NCBI GenBank assembly: GCA_018822545.1
Contig: JAHJKA010000033.1
Coordinates: 1-64,000 of the forward strand
Length of the DNA stretch: 64,000 bases
Origin: Pseudomonadota bacterium
GTDB taxonomy: Bacteria > Desulfobacterota > Desulfobulbia > Desulfobulbales > SURF-16
Direction: 5' to 3'
Numbering within the stretch: position 1 is the stretch's first letter; every line of letters starts with the position of its first letter. Below, piece by piece: positions 44,830 through 52,857 of the stretch. A program made the position numbers and the translations under genes. The notes below the pieces were generated by a model that saw only the letters and a list, made by a program, of their open reading frames with translations, made no database searches and was not told where the DNA came from.

Positions 44830-45132
44830 TTAGTAGATCTTCAGCTTCTTGGCTTCTTTTTCAATGATGGCCAGCTGCTGTTTGTAATACTTGAGACATT
44901 TGTTGATATAGGCGTTGCGGGCACCCTTGGTGTCGAGGACGCCCGGTTCAAAAGGGGCATCCTTGCAGGCCAAAAGCATAAGGGGAGGGGAAAGTTTCTT
45001 GTCTTCCAGGGATTTGATCTTTCCCTCGTAGTAGGCTTTATAGGTCTGGATCCGGGCCCTTTTTTGGGACCGGTTCATGCCATCCTTGATCAAGCCTTCA
45101 ATTTCTTTTTTCTTGTTGAAAAAACCGAACAT
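44830..45132 (-). CDS. Small hypothetical protein, lysine-rich and helical
   Basis: I do not recognise this 100-aa protein. It begins MFGFFNKKKEIEGLIKDGMN and is basic and helical, with a stretch KLSPPLMLLACKDAPFEPG in the middle. It has no signal sequence. It ends 8 bp upstream of radA and may be cotranscribed. GAG lies about 6 nt before the ATG at 45132; an in-frame upstream start at 45192 looks like spurious extension. Confidence 0.65.
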   Translation of the reverse strand: MFGFFNKKKEIEGLIKDGMNRSQKRARIQTYKAYYEGKIKSLEDKKLSPPLMLLACKDAPFEPGVLDTKGARNAYINKCLKYYKQQLAIIEKEAKKLKIY

Positions 45133-45259
45133 GGGCACTCTTTGTGTATTATTTGTGATCGAAAAAGAAGGCATAAAAATTAAATGCCCCAACCATGCCC
45201 CGCATCATCTATCTATATTAAAAGAAAAAAAAGAATAAAGCCAACGCTCTTTTGCCTGG

Positions 45260-46393
45260 TTAGACCAGTTTGGAGAGTATTTGATTGGCCACCGCAAGGT
45301 AGTTCGCGGCAATGCGGATCATATTCCCTTGCCGAATGAGCAGGCCCTGTGTGGTAAAATCAGCCAGCAGATTGCCGTAAACCTCCTGGGCCGTAAGCCC
45401 AAAACGGTCTTCAATATCTGGGAGATTTACGCCGGTCAGGAGGCGCAGGCCCATGATCATCGACTCGCGAAAACGGCCTTTGGGGCTGAGACATTCGACA
45501 TGACTGATCGGAGTCTGTCGGCGGCAGACGAGATCCATAAAACGGTGGGGATCAGGTTCAGTGCTCACCCTGAGCCCATCGAAACAGGAGACCGCTCCGG
45601 CACCCAGGCCAAGATAGGAGCCGTTTTGCCAGTAGTTCATGTTGTGGAGGCACTGGTAGCCAGGCCGGGCGTAGTTGGAAATCTCGTAGCGCTGGTAGGT
45701 CGGAGAAAGGCGAGCGGCCGTTGCCTCTTCCATGTCAGCCACCAGATCTTCATCCGGCAATGTCAGCTTGTTGTTGTCGCGCTGCCTGGCAAAGGGGGTG
45801 TCTGGTTCAATGGTCAGCTCATAGAGGGCGAGATGTTCGGGGGCCAGGGCCAAGGCCTGAACCAGATCATCTTGCCACGTGGTCAGGCTCTGGCCAGGCA
45901 GGCCATAGATGAGATCGATGTTGATATTGGTAACGCCGCTTTTTCTTGCTGTCTCAAAGGCTTTTATGGCCTTGTCACCCGTATGGGCCCGGTTGAGGGA
46001 TTTCAGAATCGTGTCGTTAAAGGACTGGACGCCGATACTGAGTCGGTTGATTCCGGCCTGGCGCAAGATAGTGAGCGAATCCTGATCGATACTGTCGGGG
46101 TTGGCCTCCATGGAGATTTCGGCCTGGTCAGCAAGGGTAAAACGGCTGCGGCAGAGGTTAAGGATTTCGGCAAGTTTTTCTGGTGAGGCCAGGCTTGGGG
46201 TGCCGCCGCCAATGAAAACAGTGGTAAAGGTCTGTGAGGTGCTCCATGGCAGCAGGGCATAGGCGTTGATTTCCCGGGCCAGGATGTCAAGATAGTTGTC
46301 AGCCTCCGCACGGCTTGCCGCTATGGAGTTAAAGGCGCAATAACCGCATTTGGAGCGGCAGAAAGGGATGTGGAGGTAGAGACCTGCTCCCAT
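45260..46393 (-). CDS. hemW: Radical SAM heme chaperone HemW
   Basis: A 377-aa radical SAM protein, related to HemN, that binds heme and delivers it to respiratory enzymes. The cluster motif is PFCRSKCGYCAF (CxxxCxxC), with GGGTPSLAS in the SAM region and SIGVQSFND and INIDLIYGLPGQ downstream. It lacks the N-terminal extension of HemN. The ATG at 46393 shares a base with the radC stop (TGATG), which fits translational coupling; a GTG at 46411 inside radC is less likely. Confidence 0.93.
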   Translation of the reverse strand: MGAGLYLHIPFCRSKCGYCAFNSIAASRAEADNYLDILAREINAYALLPWSTSQTFTTVFIGGGTPSLASPEKLAEILNLCRSRFTLADQAEISMEANPDSIDQDSLTILRQAGINRLSIGVQSFNDTILKSLNRAHTGDKAIKAFETARKSGVTNINIDLIYGLPGQSLTTWQDDLVQALALAPEHLALYELTIEPDTPFARQRDNNKLTLPDEDLVADMEEATAARLSPTYQRYEISNYARPGYQCLHNMNYWQNGSYLGLGAGAVSCFDGLRVSTEPDPHRFMDLVCRRQTPISHVECLSPKGRFRESMIMGLRLLTGVNLPDIEDRFGLTAQEVYGNLLADFTTQGLLIRQGNMIRIAANYLAVANQILSKLV

Positions 46394-47106
46394 CACCTGC
46401 TGGCCTGCCACTGCTGGTCGATCTCGGCCATCTGGCCGTGGTCGGCAAAACTATAAGGCTTGCTGTCGCTGCCAATGATGAGGTGGTCAAGAAGGCGGAT
46501 GTCAAGCAGGGCACAGGCCTGAAACAGGGTGCGGGTCAGGGCTTGATCCGCCTCCGAGGGGTGGCAGGTCCCGGATGGGTGATTGTGGGCAATAACCAGG
46601 GCCGCTGCATCTCGGGCCAGGGTTGCCTTGACCAGCTCGCGTGGATAGATGGTGTTGCTGGCCAAGGTGCCTTCAAAGAGGATTTCCGTGTCGATAATGG
46701 CAAAGGCCGAGTCCAGATAGATGACCTTGAACACCTCTTTGCTCAGGTGGCGCATGGTATGGTTGAGGTAGTCGGCCACCTCCCTGGAAGAGCGCAGGTA
46801 GTTGCGGCTGATCAGCCGTTGGTTCAAAAAACGGCGGGAGACATCATGGATAAAGCCAAGGGCAAAGCTGTTTTGCTGCCCCACCCCTTTTACCTGCTGT
46901 AATCTGTCAGGGGTGGCTTCCAGCACCTCGGCCAGGGAGCCGCATTCCTTGAGCAGGGCGCGGGCCGTTTCCTTGCAGCCCTTGCGCGGCGTGCCCAGGG
47001 TGAGCAGGAGTTCCAGAACCTCGTCATCGGTGAGGGCGCTGAGCCCCAGATTGTTGTATTTGTCGCGGAGCCGCTGGCGATGGCCGTGGTTGTTTTGGTC
47101 AGTCAT
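46393..47106 (-). CDS. radC: RadC-family JAB-domain protein
   Basis: A 237-aa protein of the RadC family. Its N-terminal helix-hairpin-helix region (LSALTDDEVLELLL, LQQVKGVGQ) precedes a JAB/MPN domain with the metal motif AHNHPSGTCHPSEAD. Despite the name its role in DNA repair is doubtful. ATG at 47106; it ends inside the hemW start. Confidence 0.93.
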   Translation of the reverse strand: MTDQNNHGHRQRLRDKYNNLGLSALTDDEVLELLLTLGTPRKGCKETARALLKECGSLAEVLEATPDRLQQVKGVGQQNSFALGFIHDVSRRFLNQRLISRNYLRSSREVADYLNHTMRHLSKEVFKVIYLDSAFAIIDTEILFEGTLASNTIYPRELVKATLARDAAALVIAHNHPSGTCHPSEADQALTRTLFQACALLDIRLLDHLIIGSDSKPYSFADHGQMAEIDQQWQASR

Positions 47107-47144
47107 GGTGTGTGAACGTGGGGAGTCTGGAAAATCTTTTTATA

Positions 47145-47223
47145 ACCACAGAGGCACAGAGAACACAGAGAAAATCTTTTTTGTTTTGGGCCCTTACCGC
47201 TGTGCTCTCTGTGCCTCTGTGGT
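47145..47223. repeat. Inverted repeat of the 'ccacagaggcacagag' type
   Basis: Two 24-nt arms at 47145-47168 and 47200-47223 pair with one mismatch: the left reads ACCACAGAGGCACAGAG and the right has CTCTGTGCCTCTGTGGT. The arms are separated by 31 nt, between gatB and radC. Sequences of this kind are common intergenic repeats in environmental bacteria. It has no obvious T-run next to the stem. Confidence 0.85.
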
Positions 47224-47247
47224 GAAATCAAAATTTAAATATGCGCA

Positions 47248-48681
47248 CTATTTACCAAGTTCCTGACTGAAAAGCTCATTGGCCATCTGGGGATTGGCCT
47301 TGCCCTTACTCACCTTCATGAGCTGGCCGACAAAGAAACCCATGACCTTGGTTTTGCCTTCCTTGAACTGCTGGACCTGTTCAGGATTGGCAGCCAGGAT
47401 ATCCTGAACCATCTTGAGAATCTCGCCTTCGTCGCTGACCTGAAGCAGGTTCTTGTCCTTGACGATGGTGTCGGCATCCTTGCCGCTGTGTATCATCTCT
47501 TCAAAGACGGTTTTAGCGATCTTGCCGCTGATAGTGCCCTTGTCGATCATGGCCATGAGCTTGGCGAGATTGGCAGGGGTAACCGGGAAGTGAGCAATGT
47601 CCATACCCTCCTCACCCTTCATCACCCGCATGACCTCGGTCATGATCCAATTGGCCAGTTTCTTGGCGTTGTCATAGTCGGCAAGAGCCGCCTCAAAATA
47701 ATCGGCCAAAGCCCGCTCGCCGGTGAGAATGGTGGCCTCTTCAGTACCCAGGCCAAGATCGTCCATGAAGCGGACCAGGCGCTGGTTGGGCAGTTCCGGT
47801 AGGTTTGCTTCAACCCTGGCAATCCACTCCTCATCGATCACCACCGGCACCAGGTCTGGATCGGGGAAGTAGCGGTAATCATGGGCTTCCTCTTTGCCGC
47901 GCATGGCGCCCGTCATCTGCTTGTCCGGGTCCCAGAGCAGGGTCTGCTGGACGATTGCCCCGCCGTCAAGCAGGATGTCGCGCTGGCGGCGCACCTCGTA
48001 TTCGAGGGCCTTTTGGACATTGCGAAAGGAGTTCATGTTCTTGAGCTCGGTGCGGGTGCCTAACGCCGCTTGGCCAACAGGTCGCAGCGAAATATTGGCG
48101 TCGCAGCGGAAGCTGCCTTCCTGCATATTGCCATCACAGATATCGAGGTAGGTGACAATGGCATGTATTTTTTTGAGATAGGCGGCCGCCTCTTGGGGCG
48201 AGCGGATGTCTGGTTCGGAAACGATTTCTAAAAGGGGCGTGCAGGCGCGATTGAGATCGACATAGCTCTTGGGCTCGCGGTCATCATGGATCAGCTTGCC
48301 GGCGTCTTCCTCCATGTGGATGCGGGTCAGGCCGATGCGGCGGCTCTTGCCGTCTACCTCAATATCGACATGGCCATGTTCGCAGATGGGCAGGTCAAAC
48401 TGGGAGATCTGGTAGCCCTTGGGCAGGTCAGGGTAAAAATAGTTTTTCCGGGCAAAGACGTTTTTGCGGGTGATCTGGCAATGGGTTGCCAGGCCAAGCT
48501 TGATGGCCGACTCCACCACCTCCTTATTTAAAACAGGGAGGACACCGGGCATGCCCAGACAGACGGGGCAGGTGTTGGTGTTGGGCGGCCTGCCGAACTC
48601 GGTGGTGCAGGAGCAAAATATCTTGGATTTTGTCTTCATCTGGGCATGGACTTCCAGCCCGATCACTATCTCAAATTCCAT
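47248..48681 (-). CDS. gatB: Asp-tRNA(Asn)/Glu-tRNA(Gln) amidotransferase subunit B
   Basis: A 477-aa subunit of the GatCAB complex, which amidates misacylated tRNA. Typical parts are the start [40 protein letters not shown], the zinc-binding cysteines (CSC near 25 and CPVC near 40), and the C-terminal YqeY-like tail. GatA and GatC are not in the window. ATG at 48681. Confidence 0.96.
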   Translation of the reverse strand: MEFEIVIGLEVHAQMKTKSKIFCSCTTEFGRPPNTNTCPVCLGMPGVLPVLNKEVVESAIKLGLATHCQITRKNVFARKNYFYPDLPKGYQISQFDLPICEHGHVDIEVDGKSRRIGLTRIHMEEDAGKLIHDDREPKSYVDLNRACTPLLEIVSEPDIRSPQEAAAYLKKIHAIVTYLDICDGNMQEGSFRCDANISLRPVGQAALGTRTELKNMNSFRNVQKALEYEVRRQRDILLDGGAIVQQTLLWDPDKQMTGAMRGKEEAHDYRYFPDPDLVPVVIDEEWIARVEANLPELPNQRLVRFMDDLGLGTEEATILTGERALADYFEAALADYDNAKKLANWIMTEVMRVMKGEEGMDIAHFPVTPANLAKLMAMIDKGTISGKIAKTVFEEMIHSGKDADTIVKDKNLLQVSDEGEILKMVQDILAANPEQVQQFKEGKTKVMGFFVGQLMKVSKGKANPQMANELFSQELGK

Positions 48682-48772
48682 CTGTGTACCTTATCTTTCG
48701 CTTTAATTATTATAGTGTGGTTACAAAATGAGCCTTTACTCCACAGTGTAAATAATCAGAAGTGCTACAGAT

Positions 48773-48830
48773 GTCTACGTTCAGGACGTCCTGCCATACA
48801 TCGGGTATGCAGGACGTCCTGAACGTAGAC
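48773..48830. repeat. Perfect 22-bp inverted repeat
   Basis: Arms at 48773-48794 and 48809-48830 are exact reverse complements (GTCTACGTTCAGGACG and on). The core CAGGACGTCCTG of each arm is itself a palindrome. Outside the arms, weaker pairing continues (TAAATAATCA at 48748 against TGATTATTTA near 48845). Confidence 0.95.
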
Positions 48831-48851
48831 AGATGGGGTGCTAATGATTAT

Positions 48852-49394
48852 TTATCTGTCGCTGTGGTGGATCCAGTTGCGTAGCTTGTCTGCTTCGCCA
48901 GGCCACTGGTCACTGATTCTGATTTTAATAAACTGGCCGAGGAGCTCGTCAAAGGTCTTGTACACCTTTTCGAGAAGGCCGATGCGATCCAGCAGACGGC
49001 CCTCCACCGCCTCCTGGGAATCGCCCTCGTCGGCGCCGTCCATGGTCTTGGGCACCCGGACAGAGCGAAACTCCATGAGGCTGGCCTTGATGGTCATGTG
49101 CCACTCATATTCGCCGCGGATCATGTGGATGCGGGCCTGTTCCAGCTTCTTGCCCATGCGCAGGCCGGTGCGGGCCTCTTTGAGTTCAGCCTGCAGGCCC
49201 GTGCAGACGATCTTTTCATGGGAATCGCCTTCGCCAAACTCAAGGAGCATGTGTTTCTCAAAGACCAGAGTGATGTCTTCGCCTGTCACCGGCAGCAGTA
49301 CAGTGCCACCCCGCTCGTCACTCTTGAACCAGAGCCAGGTGAGAAACTCCTGGCCGATGAAACGTTTTTCAGTAATTAATTCGATAAGATCCAT
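48852..49394 (-). CDS. RdgC-like protein, C-terminal half as separate gene
   Basis: A 180-aa protein beginning DLIELITEKRFIGQEFLTWLWF. That pattern and the later KIRISDQWPGEADKLRNWIH resemble the C-terminal half of RdgC in some deltaproteobacterial lineages (from memory). It lies just downstream of the gene with the N-terminal half (49514-50119). RdgC binds double-stranded DNA as a ring and affects RecA; two half genes suggest a two-chain version. ATG 49394 has AGGAG about 10 nt upstream; a start at 49430 is in frame but unsupported. Confidence 0.68.
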   Translation of the reverse strand: MDLIELITEKRFIGQEFLTWLWFKSDERGGTVLLPVTGEDITLVFEKHMLLEFGEGDSHEKIVCTGLQAELKEARTGLRMGKKLEQARIHMIRGEYEWHMTIKASLMEFRSVRVPKTMDGADEGDSQEAVEGRLLDRIGLLEKVYKTFDELLGQFIKIRISDQWPGEADKLRNWIHHSDR

Positions 49395-49461
49395 TAGTGA
49401 CTTACTCCTGAAAGGCTGCCATGAAAACAAGAAATGGCTAAATTACGTTTGACACCAAGTC

Positions 49462-49479
49462 ACTTATACCCCTCAAGGG
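49462..49479. repeat. Dispersed 18-bp repeat, second copy
   Basis: ACTTATACCCCTCAAGGG is identical to 3779-3796. The flanks after it are also alike (GGGTACAAGAAAGAGTCC against TGGGCCTGAAAAGAGTGCC). The centre CCCTCAAGGG is a near palindrome. It lies between the two RdgC-like genes. Confidence 0.85.
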
Positions 49480-49513
49480 GGTACAAGAAAGAGTCCTTTC
49501 CACTTTATGTGGG

Positions 49514-50119
49514 TTAGACAAGCACCGCCGGGCTGATGTTGGCCAGGGCCGGAAGCTCGCTTGCGCTTAACAACCGTTCTGCCGTAGTGTAAGGAATATC
49601 AAGGCTGAGCAGGAGGCCGAAGGTATCCTTGAAGAAATCTTCAAGTTGGGCCTGGGCCTTCTGGTTGGTGGAAAAGAAGAGCACCGTGTTTTCAGCCAGG
49701 CTCCAGACCAGGTCATAGGTGGCGGGCACCGGTACGGCCCGTTTCATAAGCAGCATCTCCATGTTTTCTTTTATTTCCAGGCGCTGGCCTCGGCTTATTT
49801 TAGGAATCTGGCGCTCTTTTTTGATGCGCTCTTCCTCTTTGAGGCAGAATTTTTTCAACACCTTGGGGGAGACCTTGCGCTCATCCACCCGCATGGTCAG
49901 GCAGATGTGGTCACCGGCCGCAAAGGAGGCGTAGGCGAATTCGGCGTCAAACATATTAAGTACCGACACCCAGCCCACCGAGACCTCGTCGTAGGTCTCG
50001 TCGATATCCCTGAAGGCAAAGCGTTTGATCTGGTCAGAGGCCAGATCCCAGAAGTTCTGCGGTATGTCACCCACTACGTTATAGCGGACAAAGGTGACGG
50101 AGCCAGAGAGAAGTCCCAT
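49514..50119 (-). CDS. rdgC: RdgC-like protein, N-terminal half
   Basis: A 201-aa protein that matches the N-terminal part of RdgC: VSVGWVSVLNMFDAEFAYA, ICLTMRVDERKVSPKVL, IKENMEMLLMKRAVPVPATYD and LFFSTNQKAQAQLEDFFKDTFG. Short RdgC-like proteins of this size occur in Geobacter relatives. It should bind duplex DNA and modulate recombination. Its partner half follows in the same direction after about 120 bp. ATG at 50119; no strong ribosome binding site. Confidence 0.75.
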   Translation of the reverse strand: MGLLSGSVTFVRYNVVGDIPQNFWDLASDQIKRFAFRDIDETYDEVSVGWVSVLNMFDAEFAYASFAAGDHICLTMRVDERKVSPKVLKKFCLKEEERIKKERQIPKISRGQRLEIKENMEMLLMKRAVPVPATYDLVWSLAENTVLFFSTNQKAQAQLEDFFKDTFGLLLSLDIPYTTAERLLSASELPALANISPAVLV

Positions 50120-50358
50120 AAAAATTCACGTTGTTTTTGGTGAAAGGAGTGCCCAGTCAAAACTGGATAAAGTTAATCTGACAGATATAGCAGACCCCTG
50201 GTAGGGGGACAAGGATTTTCCGGGCCCTGACCGCACCGCTTTTGGTGAGCGGTGATATGTCGTTTGTATTGTTGGTAAAACAGTTTTGAGCAGTGATGGG
50301 GGGAGTTATGCACTCCTTGATCGGCAGACGAAAAGATGAAAAAATGGCAGAGAAGGTA

Positions 50359-50387
50359 TTGACAGCCGAGGCCGACTATTGTAAAAA
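50359..50387 (+). promoter_or_regulatory. Candidate promoter of the tRNA pair
   Basis: TTGACA (50359-50364), a 17-nt spacer and TAAAAA (50382-50387) lie about 18 bp upstream of tRNA-Lys. The rest of 50120-50358 has no gene. Confidence 0.5.
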
Positions 50388-50404
50388 CGACGCTTCACCA
50401 TGAT

Positions 50405-50480
50405 GGGCCCTTAACTCAGCTGGTAGAGTATCTGACTTTTAATCAGAGAGTCGCGCGTTCGAGCCGCGCAGGGCCCACCA
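50405..50480 (+). tRNA. tRNA-Lys (TTT anticodon)
   Basis: A 76-nt cloverleaf. The acceptor stem GGGCCCT pairs with AGGGCCC, the anticodon loop is CTTTTAA, the T-loop GTTCGAG, and CCA is encoded. Confidence 0.96.
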
Positions 50481-50484
50481 TTTA

Positions 50485-50562
50485 GTCCCTATCGTCTAGT
50501 CTGGTCCAGGACACCGGCCTTTCACGCCGGCAACAGGGGTTCGAATCCCCTTGGGGACGCCA
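50485..50562 (+). tRNA. tRNA-Glu (TTC anticodon)
   Basis: A 78-nt cloverleaf. The acceptor stem GTCCCTA pairs with TGGGGAC (one wobble or mismatch), the anticodon loop is CTTTCAC, the T-arm GGGGTTCGAATCCCC, and CCA is encoded. It is 4 bp after tRNA-Lys and cotranscribed. Confidence 0.96.
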
Positions 50563-50570
50563 AGAAATTA

Positions 50571-50609
50571 AAAAGGGTTTAGCACTTATGTGCTAAACCC
50601 TTTTTTTTT
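50571..50609 (+). terminator. Rho-independent terminator of the tRNA unit
   Basis: The stem AAAAGGGTTTAGCAC / GTGCTAAACCCTTTT is followed by T. Confidence 0.95.
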
Positions 50610-50713
50610 GTGCTAAAATACCACGGTATACACTATTTCCGACGATCCTCAGGTAATGGGGGCCTTTGACGGTCTTAAATTAAAGGGAAAATTTTCCTGG
50701 AGAGAGGGGTGAT

Positions 50714-51130
50714 ATGGTTATCAGCGATGAATTTAAATTTCCGCGGCCCCTTGACTGGTCAAAATTCTCCGACCCGCGCCGTGTCAAGGAGATCTATGGG
50801 ATCTCGGCTGTCATGCCCATAAAGCATATTCAGCGTCGGTGGTATAACAGTCCTGCTGAGGAGAGGGAGGAGGCAGGGGAGGATAATCATGTTGGCATGG
50901 CTCTCCAGCAACTTGTTGACCAGGTCAATGCCAGCCTCCAGGTTCATGGGGTTGACATTCATATTTCTCTGCTGCGCAAAGAGGACGGTTATGCTCTGGA
51001 CATTTATGATTGCACAGATCTTAAGGCCTGCCGGATAATCAAGGCCGAAAATGTGAACATCTCTGAGTTACCCCAGCTTCTCAAAAATCTTCAGGAAGGC
51101 GCTGGTCTCTTGGTGGATGCTGATACCTAA
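50714..51130 (+). CDS. Hypothetical protein with FlaG-like C-terminal part
   Basis: A 138-aa protein with ATG at 50714 after GAGAGAGGGG. Residues 60-138 (ALQQLVDQVNASLQVHGVDI, LDIYDCTDLKACRIIKAE, LLKNLQEGAGLLVD) resemble the FlaG family, in which a strand-turn-strand is followed by GLLVD. FlaG affects flagellar filament length; there are no other flagellar genes in the window, so that link is weak. The first 60 residues are not recognisable. Confidence 0.65.
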   Translation: MVISDEFKFPRPLDWSKFSDPRRVKEIYGISAVMPIKHIQRRWYNSPAEEREEAGEDNHVGMALQQLVDQVNASLQVHGVDIHISLLRKEDGYALDIYDCTDLKACRIIKAENVNISELPQLLKNLQEGAGLLVDADT

Positions 51131-51212
51131 GGTGATAAAAAGGTTAAGTGATTTTTCTCAAGGTTGTTTCTTTAAGCGTTGCCGCGATTAATTAAAATTC
51201 TTGCTTAAACCC

Positions 51213-51249
51213 CGTAAAAAAATTATCATTAGTAATTATTATCCATTAT
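51213..51249. promoter_or_regulatory. Candidate Fur/PerR-type operator upstream of the regulator gene
   Basis: A very A+T-rich stretch with ATTATCATTAGTAATTATTA just upstream of the Fur-family gene has the imperfect symmetry of a PerR/Fur box. The 14-mer TTAGTAATTATTAT (51229-51242) recurs exactly at 54174-54187. Confidence 0.55.
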
Positions 51250-51265
51250 CAAGACGAGGTGTGGC

Positions 51266-51679
51266 ATGGATGCAAACCCTAAAATTAGGATGACAAAACA
51301 GCGCCAGGTAATCCTGGAAGAACTCTGCAAGGTGACTAGTCATCCCACGGCCGATGAGATGTACCAGGTGATTCGCAAGCGTCTGCCTAAAATAAGTTTA
51401 GGAACCGTGTATCGCAATCTGGAAATTCTCTCAGAGTTGGGTATGGTTCTTAAGCTGGATGTCGGTGGTACGCAAAAACGGTTTGATGGGAATGTGGTAA
51501 ATCATTATCATGTCCGTTGTACCGACTGTGGATGCGTTGGGGATCTGCACATGCCAACAGATCTTGAAATTGAGCAAAAAGCCCAGCCTCTCACGGATTT
51601 TCAAATTAAACGGCACAGTCTGGAATTTATCGGCGTATGCCCGGAATGTCGTGAGGCGAAGAGTCGCAGGGTTTCTTAA
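51266..51679 (+). CDS. Fur-family regulator, probably PerR-type
   Basis: A 137-aa metal-dependent repressor. The winged-helix part is KIRMTKQRQVILEELCKVTSHPTADEMY and LPKISLGTVYRNLEIL. The dimer part has NHYHVRCTDCGCVGDL and CPECREA, with two CxxC pairs that bind structural Zn. Its position before desulfoferrodoxin and ferritin genes suggests PerR-like peroxide sensing instead of iron sensing. ATG at 51266. It probably represses itself through the operator-like element upstream. Confidence 0.9.
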   Translation: MDANPKIRMTKQRQVILEELCKVTSHPTADEMYQVIRKRLPKISLGTVYRNLEILSELGMVLKLDVGGTQKRFDGNVVNHYHVRCTDCGCVGDLHMPTDLEIEQKAQPLTDFQIKRHSLEFIGVCPECREAKSRRVS

Positions 51680-51759
51680 AGAACCCCTGTGTCTGTACGC
51701 CTGTGTCTGTACGATCGTAGGCTATTTTTAAGAAATTCTAACCTTAACAGGTGAATCAG

Positions 51760-52134
51760 ATGGCAGCACAACTTGATATATTTAAGTGTGACAAATGCGG
51801 CAATGTCGTGGAACTTCTTCACTCCGGAGGCGGCGCCCTGTTTTGTTGCAATGCCCCCATGATGCTGTTGGCCGAAAATACGGTGGATGCGGCTAAAGAA
51901 AAGCATGTGCCGGTGATTGAAAAAACCGCCAAAGGTTATCTTGTCAAAGTTGGTTCGGTTGACCATCCCATGACCAAGGATCATCTTATTATGTGGATCG
52001 AGCTCATTGCCGACGGTGTTGTTCATCGTAAATTCCTTGCTCCAGGTGATGCTCCCAGGGCTACCTTCGATGTCAAGGCCGATAAGGTTACGGCCCGCGA
52101 GCATTGCAATCTTCATGGTGTTTGGAGGGCGTAA
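51760..52134 (+). CDS. dfx: Desulfoferrodoxin (two-iron superoxide reductase)
   Basis: A 124-aa protein that reduces superoxide to peroxide. The N-terminal desulforedoxin centre uses C10, C13, C29 and C30 ([16 protein letters not shown]), and the catalytic iron site has histidines in [21 protein letters not shown] and the pair C/H in [10 protein letters not shown]. So both centres are intact (class I). AGGTGA lies 6 nt before ATG 51760; a GTG at 51751 is in frame. It is 80 bp after the Fur-type gene. Confidence 0.96.
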   Translation: MAAQLDIFKCDKCGNVVELLHSGGGALFCCNAPMMLLAENTVDAAKEKHVPVIEKTAKGYLVKVGSVDHPMTKDHLIMWIELIADGVVHRKFLAPGDAPRATFDVKADKVTAREHCNLHGVWRA

Positions 52135-52139
52135 CGAAC

Positions 52140-52646
52140 ATGCTGAGTACTAAAATGGTTAATGCCATCAATGAGCAGATCAATGCTGAGATGTATTCAG
52201 CCTATTTTTATCTGGCCATGAATTCATTCTTTGAGTCAAAGAGTCTGGCTGGCTTTTCCCACTGGATGCGGATGCAGGCCCAGGAAGAGATGCTCCACGC
52301 CATGAAGCTTTATGATTATGTCAACGAGCGTGGTGGTCAAGTGGTGCTTGAGGCCATTGCCAAGCCCCCGGCTCAGTGGAATTCTCCCATGGAAGTTTTG
52401 AATGATGTGCTGGCCCATGAGCAGAAGGTGACCGGTCTCATTAACAACCTGATGAATATTGCCTTGGATGAACGCGATCACGCCAGCGGCGGTTTCCTAC
52501 AGTGGTTTGTTTCTGAGCAGGTGGAAGAGGAGGCCAATGTCGGCGCGGTGGTTGATAAGTTGAAGCTCATCGGTACTGACACTAGCGGCCTTTTTGTTCT
52601 CGACCAGGAGCTTGGCAAGCGCCTGCCTCCTACCATGGCGCCATAG
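52140..52646 (+). CDS. ftnA: Ferritin (FtnA-type)
   Basis: A 168-aa non-heme ferritin that oxidises and stores iron in a 24-mer shell. Motifs are AINEQINAEMYSAYFYLAMNSFFE and HWMRMQAQEEMLHAMKLYDYV, containing the ferroxidase ligands Glu, Glu, His and Glu. It begins 5 bp after dfx, with GGAGGG upstream of ATG 52140, and belongs to the same operon. It would remove Fe2+ that could fuel Fenton chemistry. Confidence 0.95.
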   Translation: MLSTKMVNAINEQINAEMYSAYFYLAMNSFFESKSLAGFSHWMRMQAQEEMLHAMKLYDYVNERGGQVVLEAIAKPPAQWNSPMEVLNDVLAHEQKVTGLINNLMNIALDERDHASGGFLQWFVSEQVEEEANVGAVVDKLKLIGTDTSGLFVLDQELGKRLPPTMAP

Positions 52647-52674
52647 ACTTTTTCTAAATATTTATGCTGTTAAG

Positions 52675-52710
52675 CCGGGGATGATTTCTAGATCATTCCC
52701 GGTTTTTTTT
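52675..52710 (+). terminator. Rho-independent terminator after ferritin
   Basis: The stem CCGGGGATGAT / ATCATTCCCGG is followed by eight T. Confidence 0.93.
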
Positions 52711-52857
52711 GTTTCTCGCTTAGGATAAACTTTTTACTTTTTCTTCCCATTGAAAAGTGGTTTCCTGTTATGTGGTTATTTCTTATACGACTTTTTTGCC
52801 GGAACCATGGTTTCGGTTCACTCTTTTTGATTGCGAGCTACGAGGTGGAGGTGAGAG

